Shown: positions 50,766-59,442 of the stretch, piece after piece | Layout: every line of letters starts with the position of its first letter | Position numbering within the stretch: position 1 is the first letter of the stretch | Source: JAEMQF01 sp963791595 | Lineage (GTDB): Bacteria > Pseudomonadota > Gammaproteobacteria > Burkholderiales > Burkholderiaceae_C | Length of the DNA stretch: 64,000 nucleotides | NCBI GenBank assembly: GCA_963791595.1 | Contig: CAWBTF010000014.1 | Location: 558,001-622,000 of the forward strand | Reading direction: 5' to 3' | The notes under the pieces: generated by a model | Database searches by the model: none | Told to the model about the DNA's origin: nothing | What the model saw: only the letters and a program-made list of their open reading frames with translations | Translations under genes and position numbers: made by a program

Positions 50766-52766
50766 ATGGCCAGCACGCTCGAATTGATTCTGTTGTACCT
50801 CGTCGCCGCGGTGGCGGGCGTGGTCGTGTGCCGGCTCGCGCGCTTGCCGCCGATGCTCGGCTATCTGGTCGTGGGCGTCGTGATCGGGCCGAATGCGTTG
50901 GCTCTGGCCAAGGACTCGGGCGGCGTTCGCACTCTTGCCGAGTTCGGCGTGGTGCTGCTGATGTTCGTGATCGGGCTCGAATTCAACCTGCCGAAGTTGA
51001 AGAGCATGCGCAGCCTGGTGTTCGGCCTGGGCCTGGCGCAAGTGGGGTTCACCGTCATCGGCACGGTGGTCGGGCATTTCCTGCTCGGTTGGGTGTTTTC
51101 GTTCACCGATCGACCTTGGCAGCTTTCCTGGCAAGGCGCGATCGTGCTCGCCGGCGCGATGGCGATGTCGAGCACGGCGATCGTCGGCAAGTTGATGGCC
51201 GAGCGCCTCGAACTCGAGAGTGAGCACGGCCGGCGCGTCATGGGTACCTTGCTGTTCCAGGACTTGGCGGTGGTGCCCTTGCTGGTGCTGATCCCCGCGC
51301 TGAACTCGAGCGCGGCGGATCTGGCCGGTGCCTTGACCTGGGCCACGTTGAAAGCGGCCGCGCTGCTCACGCTGCTGCTGGTGGGCGGGCAGCGCGTGAT
51401 GCGCTGGTGGCTCACGCTGGTGGCCCGACGCAAGAGCGAAGAGCTGTTCATCCTGAATCTCTTGCTGGTGACCTTGGGGCTGGCCTGGCTCACCGAACAG
51501 GCCGGGCTGTCTCTCGCGCTCGGCGCGTTTTTGGCGGGCATGCTGATCGCCGAGACGGAATACAAACACCAGGTCGAAACCGACATTCGCCCGTTTCACG
51601 ACGTGTTGCTGGGTCTGTTCTTCATCACGATCGGCATGAAACTGGACTGGCACGCGGTGTTCAACCAGTGGTGGCTGGTTCTGCTGCTGACGCTCGCGCC
51701 GGTACTGGCGAAATTCCTGCTGGTCGCGCTGTTGGCAAAACTCTTCGGCGCGGCGCCGGGTGTGGCACTGCGCACTGGTTTGTACTTGGCGCAGGCCGGG
51801 GAATTCGGCTTTGTGCTGCTGACCCTCGGCGCCGAGCAGCGGCTCATCGAGCCGATCTGGTTGAGCCCCGTGCTGGCGAGCATGGTATTGAGCATGCTGG
51901 CGACACCCTTGCTCATCATGTACAGCAATCGCATCGTGATGCGACTGAGCGCGAGCGACTGGTTGATGCAGTCGGTGGCGATGACGACGATTGCCAAGCG
52001 CGCCATCAACGCCGAAGCGCATGTCATCATCGCCGGCTACGGCCGCAGTGGCCAGAACTTGGCGCGCCTTCTCGAGGAAGAGGGAATCGCGTACATGGCG
52101 CTCGACCTGGACCCGGACCGCGTTCGGCAAGCGGCGGCCGCCGGCCAAAGCGTCGTGTTCGGCGACGCCGCGCGCTTGCAAAGCCTGATGGCCGCCGGCT
52201 TGGCCCGTGCCAGCGCTGTGGTTGTGAGTTATCACGACACGCCTTCCGCATTGAAGATCCTGAGCCTGGTGCAGTCGCATGCACCCAAGGTACCGGTGGT
52301 GGTGCGCACGCTCGACGACAGCGACATCGAACGGCTGCGCGCAGCGGGTGCGACGGAAGTGGTTCCGGAGGCGATCGAGGGTTCGCTGATGCTCGCCAGC
52401 CATGCGCTTGCACTTGTCGGGGTGCCGATGCGACGCGTGATCCGGGTCGTGCAGGACCAGCGTGACGCTCGCTACGGCCTGCTGCGTGGCTACTTTCACG
52501 GTGCCGACGACGACACCGTCGACGAGTTGCGTCACGCGCGCTTGCTGTCGGTGACCCTGCCCGCGGCGGCGCGCTGCATCGGTCAGACGCTCGCCGACCA
52601 GGCTTTGCACGCGGTGGGTGTCAGCGCGGTATCGTTGCGCCGCGCCGCTGGGGCGGTGACCAAACCCGATGGCGCCACCGTGCTTTCGGCGGGCGATACC
52701 TTGGTGCTCTCGGGGCTGCCCGAGCCCCTGGCGTTGGCGGAGCGCAAGCTGCTGGGCCGCACCTGA
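50766..52766 (+). CDS. KefC-like monovalent cation:proton antiporter (CPA2)
   Basis: 666 residues. The first ~390 residues hold about 12 membrane helices of the Na/H-exchanger fold (LGYLVVGVVIGPNAL, LAEFGVVLLMFVIGLEFNLPKL, GAMAMSSTAIVGKLMAE). A cytoplasmic RCK domain begins at about residue 418 with HVIIAGYGRSGQNLARLLEEEGIAYMALDLDPDRV (nucleotide-binding), and a TrkA-C domain closes the protein (GDTLVLSGLPEPL). It exchanges K+ or Na+ for H+ and may be gated by nucleotides, as in KefC/YbaL. Divergent from kdsD, the order usual in Comamonadaceae. Confidence 0.92.
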   Translation: MASTLELILLYLVAAVAGVVVCRLARLPPMLGYLVVGVVIGPNALALAKDSGGVRTLAEFGVVLLMFVIGLEFNLPKLKSMRSLVFGLGLAQVGFTVIGTVVGHFLLGWVFSFTDRPWQLSWQGAIVLAGAMAMSSTAIVGKLMAERLELESEHGRRVMGTLLFQDLAVVPLLVLIPALNSSAADLAGALTWATLKAAALLTLLLVGGQRVMRWWLTLVARRKSEELFILNLLLVTLGLAWLTEQAGLSLALGAFLAGMLIAETEYKHQVETDIRPFHDVLLGLFFITIGMKLDWHAVFNQWWLVLLLTLAPVLAKFLLVALLAKLFGAAPGVALRTGLYLAQAGEFGFVLLTLGAEQRLIEPIWLSPVLASMVLSMLATPLLIMYSNRIVMRLSASDWLMQSVAMTTIAKRAINAEAHVIIAGYGRSGQNLARLLEEEGIAYMALDLDPDRVRQAAAAGQSVVFGDAARLQSLMAAGLARASAVVVSYHDTPSALKILSLVQSHAPKVPVVVRTLDDSDIERLRAAGATEVVPEAIEGSLMLASHALALVGVPMRRVIRVVQDQRDARYGLLRGYFHGADDDTVDELRHARLLSVTLPAAARCIGQTLADQALHAVGVSAVSLRRAAGAVTKPDGATVLSAGDTLVLSGLPEPLALAERKLLGRT

Positions 52767-52794
52767 GGCGACCGTGCGACGACGCTGCGCCGGC

Positions 52795-53265
52795 TCAGGC
52801 GAACGAAATCTTTCGCGCCTGATTCGCGCGCAGTCGCGTCAACGCGACGGCGCCGGCGGCACGCACCAGCTCGAACGCCAGTGCAGGTGCGCGCTGCGCC
52901 AGCTCTTCCAGGCGCGGCCCACGCAAGGCCCAGACGATGCAAGGCGTCATCGCCTCGACGCTGGCCATGCGTGGAAAATCGCCGAACAAGCCCGCCTCGC
53001 CGACCACGGCGCCCGGGCGAAGGATCGCAATCTTGTTGCCCGCGGCGCCAGCGCCACTGACGAACACCTGCAGCGAACCCTGGCCGAGGAGATACATCGT
53101 GTGCTCGGTGTCGCCTTGTTTGATCAGCAGATCGCCGGCACGGATGTCGTGCGGCGTCAGAAACGGAGTCACGCCGCGCCATTGTTCTGGCGTCAGGCGG
53201 GGCCGGAATGCGTCCTCGGCATTGAGCGACTGCACGGCCCTGACCAGTTCGTTCACGTCCATCAT
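52795..53265 (-). CDS. Stand-alone cyclic-nucleotide-binding domain protein
   Basis: 156 residues containing only a cNMP-binding domain (IRAGDLLIKQGDTEHTMYLLGQGSLQVFVSG, then LRPGAVVGEAGLFGDFPRMASVEAMTPCIVWAL) with no helix-turn-helix. The cassette GEAGLFGDFPRMASV keeps the Glu and Arg typical of ligand contacts. It cannot bind DNA by itself and is likely a regulatory partner. A start at the second ATG (53262) is possible. It is convergent with the KefC-like gene. Confidence 0.85.
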   Translation of the reverse strand: MMDVNELVRAVQSLNAEDAFRPRLTPEQWRGVTPFLTPHDIRAGDLLIKQGDTEHTMYLLGQGSLQVFVSGAGAAGNKIAILRPGAVVGEAGLFGDFPRMASVEAMTPCIVWALRGPRLEELAQRAPALAFELVRAAGAVALTRLRANQARKISFA

Positions 53266-53410
53266 GGATTCATTCGTTGACGAGGGTCAGAAAGGTGACT
53301 CGCGAACTCCGAATTATCGGTCGACCTGGGTGCGGTCGCAACGTTGTCGCGGGAGCGATCCCGCCTGGGGTGGCGCTGGGTAGTCTGTTGTCACGAACGG
53401 CGCGGATATC

Positions 53411-54787
53411 TCACTTTCCGATACAGAAGCGGCTGAAGATTTGCCCGAGCAGGTCTTCCGATGAGAAGGTCCCGGTGATTTCTTCGAGCGCCCGGTGCGC
53501 CAGACGCAGTTCTTCCGCCAGCAACTCGAGTGCCGCATGTTCCCCAGCAGCGTGGGCCTCGGCGCTCGCGACGTGCGTTGCCGCGAGGCGCAAGGCCTGC
53601 ACATGGCGCATGCGCGCGGTGAAGACGCCTTCGGGCAGCCGCTGCCAACCCGCAGATTCGAGCACCGCCTGGCGCAACGGCTCCAGCCCCTGGCCCGTCA
53701 GCGCCGAGACAGCAAGGCCTTGGACTGCGAGGCCATCGGCCCGGGCATCCACTTTGTTGTAGACGTGCAGCAGCTTCGCCCCGCCCGCCGCGAGGGGGGT
53801 CAGCCGCTCGGCAAGCGCGCTTTCGCCGTGGGCATAGTCGGCGTTCGTGATGCGCGTCAGGTCGTGCAGGAACAGCACCAGATCGGCGCCGCGAATCGCT
53901 GCCCATGAACGGGCAATGCCGATCTGCTCGACTTCATCGCTAGAGTCGCGCAGTCCAGCCGTGTCGATCACATGGATGGGAACGCCTTCAATCTGGATCG
54001 CTGCGCTTACCTTGTCGCGCGTTGTACCCGGTACTGGCGTGACGATCGCGAGTTCGGCGCCCGCCAAGGCGTTGAGCAACGAGCTCTTGCCTACGTTGGG
54101 CTGCCCTGCGAGGACGACTCGGACTCCATCGCGCAACAACATTCCATGGCGTGCTCGCAGCAAGACGGCGTCAAGATCCTCGGCAATGCGCTGCAGGCGG
54201 TGGCTCGCGCCTGCGGCCTCGAGGAAGTCGATCTCTTCATCCGGGAAATCGAGTGTCGATTCAACCAAGGCGCGCAGCTCGATGAGCTGCGCGGAGATCT
54301 TGTCGATTTGCGCGGAGAAGACCCCGCTCAGCGAGTGGATGGCGCTGCGCGCAGCAGCCTCGGTGCTGGCGTCAATCAGGTCGCTCACGGCTTCGGCCTG
54401 TGCCAAGTCGATCTTGCCGTTCAGGAAGGCACGCTGCGTGAACTCGCCCGGCTGTGCGACGCGCGCACCGAGGCCGGCGCCCGCCTCCAGGCAACGTGCC
54501 AGCAGCATTTGAAGCACCACCGGACCGCCGTGGGCCTGCAACTCCAAGACGTCCTCACCCGTGAAAGAGTGGGGAGCGGGGAAGAAAATGGCGAGGCCCT
54601 TGTCGATGGCCACTCCGGCGCCGTCAAGAAATGGCAGGAAGCTCGCGCGCCGCGCCTCAAGCTGGCAGCCGCAAACGGCGGTCACCAGCGGCTTAAGGCC
54701 GGGCCCCGAAATCCGCACGATGCCCACCGCGCCACGCCCGGAGGCGGTGGCCACCGCGACGATCGCGTCATGCAGGCGAGGCAACAT
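53411..54787 (-). CDS. mnmE: tRNA modification GTPase MnmE (TrmE)
   Basis: 458 residues. N-terminal tetrahydrofolate-binding domain (DAIVAVATASGRGAVGIVRISG), helical domain, and an inserted G domain with G1 GQPNVGKS (228-235), G2 TTRDKVSA, DTAGLR (275-280) and a C-terminal FCIGK that carries the catalytic cysteine. With MnmG it makes cmnm5U34 in tRNA wobble positions. The yidC-mnmE order close to the origin is usual in proteobacteria. Small 60-bp gap to yidC. Confidence 0.97.
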   Translation of the reverse strand: MLPRLHDAIVAVATASGRGAVGIVRISGPGLKPLVTAVCGCQLEARRASFLPFLDGAGVAIDKGLAIFFPAPHSFTGEDVLELQAHGGPVVLQMLLARCLEAGAGLGARVAQPGEFTQRAFLNGKIDLAQAEAVSDLIDASTEAAARSAIHSLSGVFSAQIDKISAQLIELRALVESTLDFPDEEIDFLEAAGASHRLQRIAEDLDAVLLRARHGMLLRDGVRVVLAGQPNVGKSSLLNALAGAELAIVTPVPGTTRDKVSAAIQIEGVPIHVIDTAGLRDSSDEVEQIGIARSWAAIRGADLVLFLHDLTRITNADYAHGESALAERLTPLAAGGAKLLHVYNKVDARADGLAVQGLAVSALTGQGLEPLRQAVLESAGWQRLPEGVFTARMRHVQALRLAATHVASAEAHAAGEHAALELLAEELRLAHRALEEITGTFSSEDLLGQIFSRFCIGK

Positions 54788-54847
54788 CGAGGCAACTTTC
54801 TCGTCGCTGCTCTTGCGCGGTGGCGACGCGGCCCCGCGCCGCGCACG

Positions 54848-56539
54848 TCACTTGCCCAAAACGCCGAGCTGCTTGTTGATCAGGTACTGCTGGGCGATTG
54901 ACAGGATGTTGTTCGTCAGCCAGTACAACACGAGACCGGCCGGGAACACGAAGAACATCGCGGAGAACACCAGCGGCATGATCCACATCATCTTGGCTTG
55001 CACAGGGTCTGGCGGCGTTGGGTTCAACCATGTCTGAAACATGGTTGTCCCGGTCATCAGCAGCGGCAGGATGAAATACGGGTCTGCCGCCGAAAGGTCG
55101 CCGATCCAGCCGATCCACGGCGCATTGCGCATCTCCACGCTCGACAACAAGACCCAATACAAGGCGATGAAGAACGGCATCTGCACGACGATCGGCAAGC
55201 AGCCACCGAGCGGATTGACTTTTTCCTCGCGATAAATGCGCATCATTTCCTGCTGCATTTCTTGCGGTTTGTCCTTGAGCCGCTCGCGCAGCGCCATGAC
55301 TTTCGGGTTGATGGCCTTCATCTTGGCCATCGACCGATATGCCGTCGCATTCAGCCAGTAGAACGCGATTTTCAGCAGGACCACCAAGCCAACGATGGCC
55401 CATCCCCAGTTGCCGATGAGTTTGTGCAGCTGTGTCAGAAGCCAGAACAATGGCTTCGCGAGGATCGTGAACCACCCATAGTCCTTCACGAGTTCCAGGC
55501 CGGGAGCGAGCGCGGCGAGTTTGTCTTCTTCTTGGGGCCCGACCAGGAGCCGTGCTTCGATCGTCTTGCTGCTGCCGGGCGCCACCTCTCCCACCGGCAG
55601 GATCATCCCGACCGAATAGGTATTGGCCGCCACTTTGCCGGTGTAGAACTCGCGGGGTTGATTCGGCTGACCCGCCTTGTCGACCAGCCAGGCGCTCGCA
55701 AAATAGTGCTGGACCATCGCCACCCAGCCGTTGTCTGCTTCAACGGGATGTTCTGGCTTCTCGCCCGGCTTGCGTTTTTCGATGTCCTTGAAGTCGATCT
55801 TGCTGAACTTCGCAGCGTCGGTGTAGATCGCCGGCCCGGTGAACGTGAAGTAGAAGCTCGACTCTCCCGCCGGCGCGTTACCGTCGCGAACCAGCTGCAG
55901 GTAGAGCCGTGGCGCGATCGGTCGCGCCGCACTGTTGATCACTTCGTGGGTGACCCGAATCACGTGGTTCGAGCGCTCAAAGGTGTAGGTCTTGACGAGC
56001 TTCACGCCGCCGATCTCGTCTGATTCGAATCGGACTTGAATCTCCTTGCTGGCGGCTTTCAATGTGCGTTCGCCCGGCACCAGTTTCATCGCCGCGTGGT
56101 GGTTCGGCAGCCCCTCTCCACCGGTCGGTGGCACCAAGCCGGTTTGCGCCGCGTACAAGCGCTGCTCGGATTGATCGAGCAAGACCATGTTTTTCGAGCG
56201 ATCGAGGGGGTCGACCTGACCAAGCAACTCCATTCGGATCAGTGAACCTCCGCGAGTATCGAGCGTCGCCCTGAAAACGTCGGTCGTCACTTCGACGCGC
56301 TCGCCCGCGGTCGCAATTGCGACAGGAGGCTGCGTCGGCGGCGTTGCCGCGACGCCGCTGGTGGTGACGGGCGGCAATGCACTTGCCGCCGGCGCGGCAC
56401 CTGTGTGCGCAGGCACAGTCTTGGTGGCTGGCGGCGAGAAGACGGAGGGCTGACCTGTGTGCCTGTTCCACGCATCCCAAATCAGAAACAGGGACATCGA
56501 GAACACCACCCAGAGTATGGTGCGGCGCGTATCGTTCAC
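54848..56539 (-). CDS. yidC: Membrane protein insertase YidC
   Basis: 563 residues. An N-terminal anchor helix (TRRTILWVVFSMSLFLIWDAW), a large periplasmic beta domain (about 60-350) and the conserved five-helix insertase core at the C-terminus (YGWFTILAKPLFWLLTQLHKLIGNWGWAIV, ATAYRSMAKMKAINPKVMALRERLKDKPQEMQQEMMRIYREEKVNPLGGCLPIVVQMPFFIALYWVL). It inserts and folds inner-membrane proteins. The GTG at 56539 overlaps the yidD stop (GTGA), which decides the start. Confidence 0.96.
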   Translation of the reverse strand: MNDTRRTILWVVFSMSLFLIWDAWNRHTGQPSVFSPPATKTVPAHTGAAPAASALPPVTTSGVAATPPTQPPVAIATAGERVEVTTDVFRATLDTRGGSLIRMELLGQVDPLDRSKNMVLLDQSEQRLYAAQTGLVPPTGGEGLPNHHAAMKLVPGERTLKAASKEIQVRFESDEIGGVKLVKTYTFERSNHVIRVTHEVINSAARPIAPRLYLQLVRDGNAPAGESSFYFTFTGPAIYTDAAKFSKIDFKDIEKRKPGEKPEHPVEADNGWVAMVQHYFASAWLVDKAGQPNQPREFYTGKVAANTYSVGMILPVGEVAPGSSKTIEARLLVGPQEEDKLAALAPGLELVKDYGWFTILAKPLFWLLTQLHKLIGNWGWAIVGLVVLLKIAFYWLNATAYRSMAKMKAINPKVMALRERLKDKPQEMQQEMMRIYREEKVNPLGGCLPIVVQMPFFIALYWVLLSSVEMRNAPWIGWIGDLSAADPYFILPLLMTGTTMFQTWLNPTPPDPVQAKMMWIMPLVFSAMFFVFPAGLVLYWLTNNILSIAQQYLINKQLGVLGK

Positions 56540-56853
56540 GGCGAGCGGTTCCGTTGGACGCGCCCCGCCCACCTGGAGCGAAGACGCGCGAGCAGGGAGC
56601 TGGCGCGGGGCCAGGTGAGAATTGTTGGCACGGGGTCTTCACCCCCTGCGCACCAAGGATGACAGCGAGCAATTCGCGATGCGGTCAAGTAGACACCTCC
56701 CACGGCGCCGTGGGTTTGAAGCGCACGCATCGCGTATTCAGAGCACGTTGGCGCGAAGCGGCAAGCACTTCCCACCCAAGGGCTCAGCAGGAGGCGATAT
56801 GCCTTAACGACGGCGATGAGACACCAATTCAGCCCTGTCGGCATCGAAATCAC
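56536..56853 (-). CDS. yidD: Membrane protein insertion efficiency factor YidD
   Basis: 105 residues. The family signature CRFAPTCSEYAMRALQTHGAVGG (Cys pair) and the basic-hydrophobic N-terminal helix (LIAVVKAYRLLLSPWVG) are seen, with CHPWCAGGEDPVP following. About 25 extra basic residues extend the C-terminus into the yidC overlap. It supports YidC-dependent insertion. GTG at 56853 overlaps the rnpA stop (GTGA); an in-frame ATG at 56844 is possible. Confidence 0.92.
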   Translation of the reverse strand: MISMPTGLNWCLIAVVKAYRLLLSPWVGSACRFAPTCSEYAMRALQTHGAVGGVYLTASRIARCHPWCAGGEDPVPTILTWPRASSLLARLRSRWAGRVQRNRSP

Positions 56854-57317
56854 GATGGGGACTCGACGTTGCGCGCCATCGCGTCTGGAGTTCGGTGAAT
56901 CGAGGCCAGTAGAGTTTCGACTTCGCTTCTCACCGCAGCGCGCAACCCTGTTGAAGCCGCCGATATGTAGTGGGCCGGGTCAAATTCGGCGCGCAGCCGA
57001 ACGACCCACACGCCGCAGGGAATGTGCTTCGCGTGCCTGCGCATGCCAGCACGAATTTGCCGTTTCATCATGCTTCGCGTCACGGAATGGCGCGCGAACC
57101 GTTTAGGGACTACCAATCCAAGCCAAACCGCCCCGCAGGTGCCGGAGTCGGATTGGTCCTGCAATCGAATCTTATCCACAGAGCTTGGACAAGTTTGTGC
57201 GTCACCTGTTGATAACTCCATATCACTGCCCCGGTCTGGGCCCCGACGAGGGGCACCGGTGGGGCCATGCAGGGCGAAGTGACGGTTCACTGCGGCCGGA
57301 GCCCTTGCAAGAACCAT
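56850..57317 (-). CDS. rnpA: Ribonuclease P protein component
   Basis: The RNase P protein; it binds the catalytic RNA and pre-tRNA leader. The core LVVPKRFARHSVTRSMMKRQIRAGMRRHAK, containing the RNR-like motif, and GVWVVRLRAEFDPAHY.SAA are clear. The conserved first helix (HRLRRAIDYQMVLARAP) starts upstream of the only ATG (57317), and no ATG, GTG or TTG lies between it and rpmH, so the true start is probably earlier; CTG at 57398, overlapping the rpmH stop as CTGA, is the best candidate (182 residues), with CTG 57341 or ATT 57329 as others. A segment of about 40 residues after NRHFALH is extra compared with short RnpA proteins and contains two DnaA boxes. Confidence 0.88.
   Translation of the reverse strand: MVLARAPAAVNRHFALHGPTGAPRRGPDRGSDMELSTGDAQTCPSSVDKIRLQDQSDSGTCGAVWLGLVVPKRFARHSVTRSMMKRQIRAGMRRHAKHIPCGVWVVRLRAEFDPAHYISAASTGLRAAVRSEVETLLASIHRTPDAMARNVESPS
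57172..57180 (+). promoter_or_regulatory. DnaA box inside rnpA
   Basis: TTATCCACA, a perfect match to the E. coli consensus TTATNCACA, lies within the rnpA coding region; on the coding strand it supplies the codons for S-V-D-K. Confidence 0.8.
57207..57215 (-). promoter_or_regulatory. Second DnaA box-like site inside rnpA
   Basis: TTATCAACA on the minus strand (one mismatch to the consensus), in the opposite orientation to the perfect box, which lies 26 bases away. It codes exactly for L-S-T in rnpA. Confidence 0.55.
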
Positions 57318-57394
57318 CTGGTAATCAATGGCCCGTCTCAGTCGATGGACCGAGACCCGCGCCGCAGCCGACTGCGTTGCGCCGACGACGGCGC

Positions 57395-57529
57395 TCAGAC
57401 AGAAAGCCGCTTGCGCCCCTTGGAGCGCCTTGCGTTGATAACCGCTCGGCCACCCCGGGTCTTCATTCTTGCGCGGAACCCATGGACACGGGCGCGGCGG
57501 ATTTTGGATGCTTGATAAGTGCGTTTCAT
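57395..57529 (-). CDS. rpmH: 50S ribosomal protein L34
   Basis: 44 residues, MKRTYQASKIRRARVHGFRARM, then KTRGGRAVINARRSKGRKRLSV: a near-perfect L34. It is normal for rpmH to be the first gene of the rpmH-rnpA-yidD-yidC-mnmE transcript, leaving the origin. The ATG at 57529 is certain. The gene lies just left of the oriC intergenic region. Confidence 0.98.
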   Translation of the reverse strand: MKRTYQASKIRRARVHGFRARMKTRGGRAVINARRSKGRKRLSV

Positions 57530-57712
57530 GATGGGGGGCGACGCTGCCTGATGTGATTGGGCATTTCCCTGGGTTCGCTCCCAGGAGTCCGAAACGCTCC
57601 TGAATGAGAGGTGCGCTCGGAAAAGCCAAGGATTACAGCAGAGTCTATGTGGTTGGTCAAACCGTCGGGTGCGCAGACCAGTCAGTTTCTGGGGCTGCGT
57701 TGGGCAATGAAC

Positions 57713-57721
57713 TGTGGATAA
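57713..57721 (-). promoter_or_regulatory. Perfect DnaA box in oriC
   Basis: TGTGGATAA, the reverse complement of the TTATCCACA consensus, 63 bases upstream of the dnaA ATG. Confidence 0.85.
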
Positions 57722-57773
57722 CATGCCTTTCCCTTGCCCGAGCCGACGTACAATCCGCGTCCCAGCGGATGCG

Positions 57774-57782
57774 TTCTCCACA
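57774..57782 (+). promoter_or_regulatory. DnaA box overlapping the dnaA start region
   Basis: TTCTCCACA (one mismatch) ends two bases before the dnaA ATG. There is no good Shine-Dalgarno sequence before that ATG, so DnaA binding here could block initiation of its own transcript or translation. Confidence 0.5.
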
Positions 57783-57784
57783 AC

Positions 57785-59227
57785 ATGGTGGCTGACCTTT
57801 GGCGGCGCGGCTGCGAGCGACTCGCTGCCGAATTGCCTGAACAACAATTCAATACTTGGATCCGCCCTTTGCCGATGGCGGATTTCACTGAACACGCCGA
57901 TGCGGGAGCGGTCGTTACGCTGCGCGTGGCCAATCGATTCAAGCTTGACTGGATTCGCAACCAGTATGGTGGGCGCATCGAAGCAGTGCTGAGTGAGATT
58001 GCGGGTCGGCCGGTGCGCTTGAACATGACGCTGGCCCAGCGCGTGCTGGCCGACGTCGTCGTGCCTCGCTCTGCAACGTCGAACGGGAGTCTGGTGCCGA
58101 CTCTGCCGGCGCGCGACGACGCCGGTGCGTCTGAGGTCTCTCTGCCATCGCGGCGCAATGGCTCACCGGCATCTGGCGACGCTTCGGTCGAGTCGACGTC
58201 CTACAGTCGCACCAGACTCAACAGTGGCTTGACCTTCGAAAATCTGGTACCGGGGCGAGCGAACCAAATGGCCCGAACCGCGGCCTTGCATGTCGCCGGT
58301 GCTCCAGGGGTGATGTACAACCCGCTGTTTGTCTATGGTGGTGTCGGTTTAGGCAAGACGCACCTCGTGCACGCCGTTGGAAATGCACTGCTTGCAAATC
58401 GCCCGGATGCGCGGGTGCTCTATTTGCACGCCGAGCAGTTCATCACCGATGTCGTGAAGAACTATCAGCGAAAGACTTTTGACGAGTTGAAGGCAAAGTA
58501 CCACTCGTTGGACCTGTTATTGATTGACGATGTCCAGTTCTTCGCCGGCAAGGAACGCACTCAAGAAGAGTTCTTCAACGCCTTCGAGGCGTTGCTTGCG
58601 AAGCGCGCGCACATCATCATGACGAGCGACACCTACCCGAAAGGACTGGTCGATATTGATGAGAGGCTGACCTCGAGGTTCGACGCCGGCCTGACCGTTG
58701 CCATCGAGCCCCCTGAGCTGGAAATGCGTGTGGCGATTCTCATGCGAAAGGCTGAGCTTGAGTCGACCGTGATGCCCGAAGACGTCGCGTTCTTCGTTGC
58801 CAAGAATGTGCGCGCGAACGTCCGGGAACTGGAAGGTGCCCTGCGCAAGATACTGGCTTATTCCCGATTCAGTCAAAAAGAAATCAATATCCAACTTGCT
58901 CGGGAGGCCCTTAAGGATTTGCTATCGATTCAGAACCGCCAAATCAGCCTCGAGAACATTCAAAAGACTGTCGCGGACTTCTACAAGATCAGAATCGCCG
59001 ACATGTACAGCAAGAAGCGCCCCGCGAGCATCGCTCGGCCTCGCCAAATCGCGATGTACCTGGCCAAGGAAATGACGCAAAAGAGCCTTCCCGAGATCGG
59101 TGATTCATTTGGCGGGCGCGACCACACCACGGTGCTTCACGCGGTTCGCAAGATATCCACTGAAAGGCAGAAGAACGCGGAACTGAACCAGCAGATCCAT
59201 GTGCTTGAACAAACGCTCAAAGGTTGA
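57785..59227 (+). CDS. dnaA: Chromosomal replication initiator DnaA
   Basis: 480 residues. Domain I (MVADLWRRGCERLAAELPEQQFNTWIRPL), a short linker domain II, AAA+ domain III with Walker A GVGLGKTH, Walker B LLLIDDVQF and sensor regions, and domain IV with the DNA-binding FGGRDHTTVLHAVRKI. The ATG at 57785 is chosen because it begins the conserved domain I; a longer reading from 57734 crosses the DnaA boxes and is not plausible. Confidence 0.98.
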   Translation: MVADLWRRGCERLAAELPEQQFNTWIRPLPMADFTEHADAGAVVTLRVANRFKLDWIRNQYGGRIEAVLSEIAGRPVRLNMTLAQRVLADVVVPRSATSNGSLVPTLPARDDAGASEVSLPSRRNGSPASGDASVESTSYSRTRLNSGLTFENLVPGRANQMARTAALHVAGAPGVMYNPLFVYGGVGLGKTHLVHAVGNALLANRPDARVLYLHAEQFITDVVKNYQRKTFDELKAKYHSLDLLLIDDVQFFAGKERTQEEFFNAFEALLAKRAHIIMTSDTYPKGLVDIDERLTSRFDAGLTVAIEPPELEMRVAILMRKAELESTVMPEDVAFFVAKNVRANVRELEGALRKILAYSRFSQKEINIQLAREALKDLLSIQNRQISLENIQKTVADFYKIRIADMYSKKRPASIARPRQIAMYLAKEMTQKSLPEIGDSFGGRDHTTVLHAVRKISTERQKNAELNQQIHVLEQTLKG

Positions 59228-59442
59228 GGCTGGGCGCCAAGACTGGGGACAACTGTTGAACAAACGGGAACAAAACAGCTGGGATCGTGGCATCAGCGAA
59301 CTTGTTCATTGTCGCCAGCGCGCCAACAGTGCCCTGGGCCACAGCCTTGTGTTCGCTCCAAGTGATTGATTGATGGGATCAATAGCGGGTTGTCCACCGT
59401 CTGGCGCGCACTCTATGACTACTACTAACCTGAGAGGTTGAC
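59228..59442 (+). promoter_or_regulatory. dnaA-dnaN spacer with weak DnaA box-like sites
   Basis: 215 bp. TGGGGACAA and TTGTCCACC each match the DnaA box at seven of nine positions. GAGAGG lies five bases before the dnaN ATG. Otherwise unremarkable. Confidence 0.4.

Larger units (their letters stand above)
57530..57784. other. oriC: oriC intergenic region (rpmH/dnaA)
   Basis: 255 bp between the divergent rpmH and dnaA. DnaA boxes: TGTGGATAA at 57713-57721 (perfect, reverse) and TTCTCCACA at 57774-57782 (one mismatch). Together with the two boxes in rnpA this makes the likely initiator region. No strongly AT-rich unwinding element stands out by eye; TGTGGTTGGTC and AGGATTACAG are the least GC-rich parts. 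It also holds the rpmH and dnaA promoters; a -10-like TACAAT occurs at 57749-57754 without a good -35. Confidence 0.85.

Noticed and set aside
57749..57754. TACAAT as the dnaA -10 box
   Set aside because: No acceptable -35 at 16-18 bases; kept only as a note in the oriC entry.
57734..57784. Longer dnaA reading starting at 57734
   Set aside because: Adds 17 residues without domain I character and runs through the DnaA box region; the family N-terminus begins at 57785.
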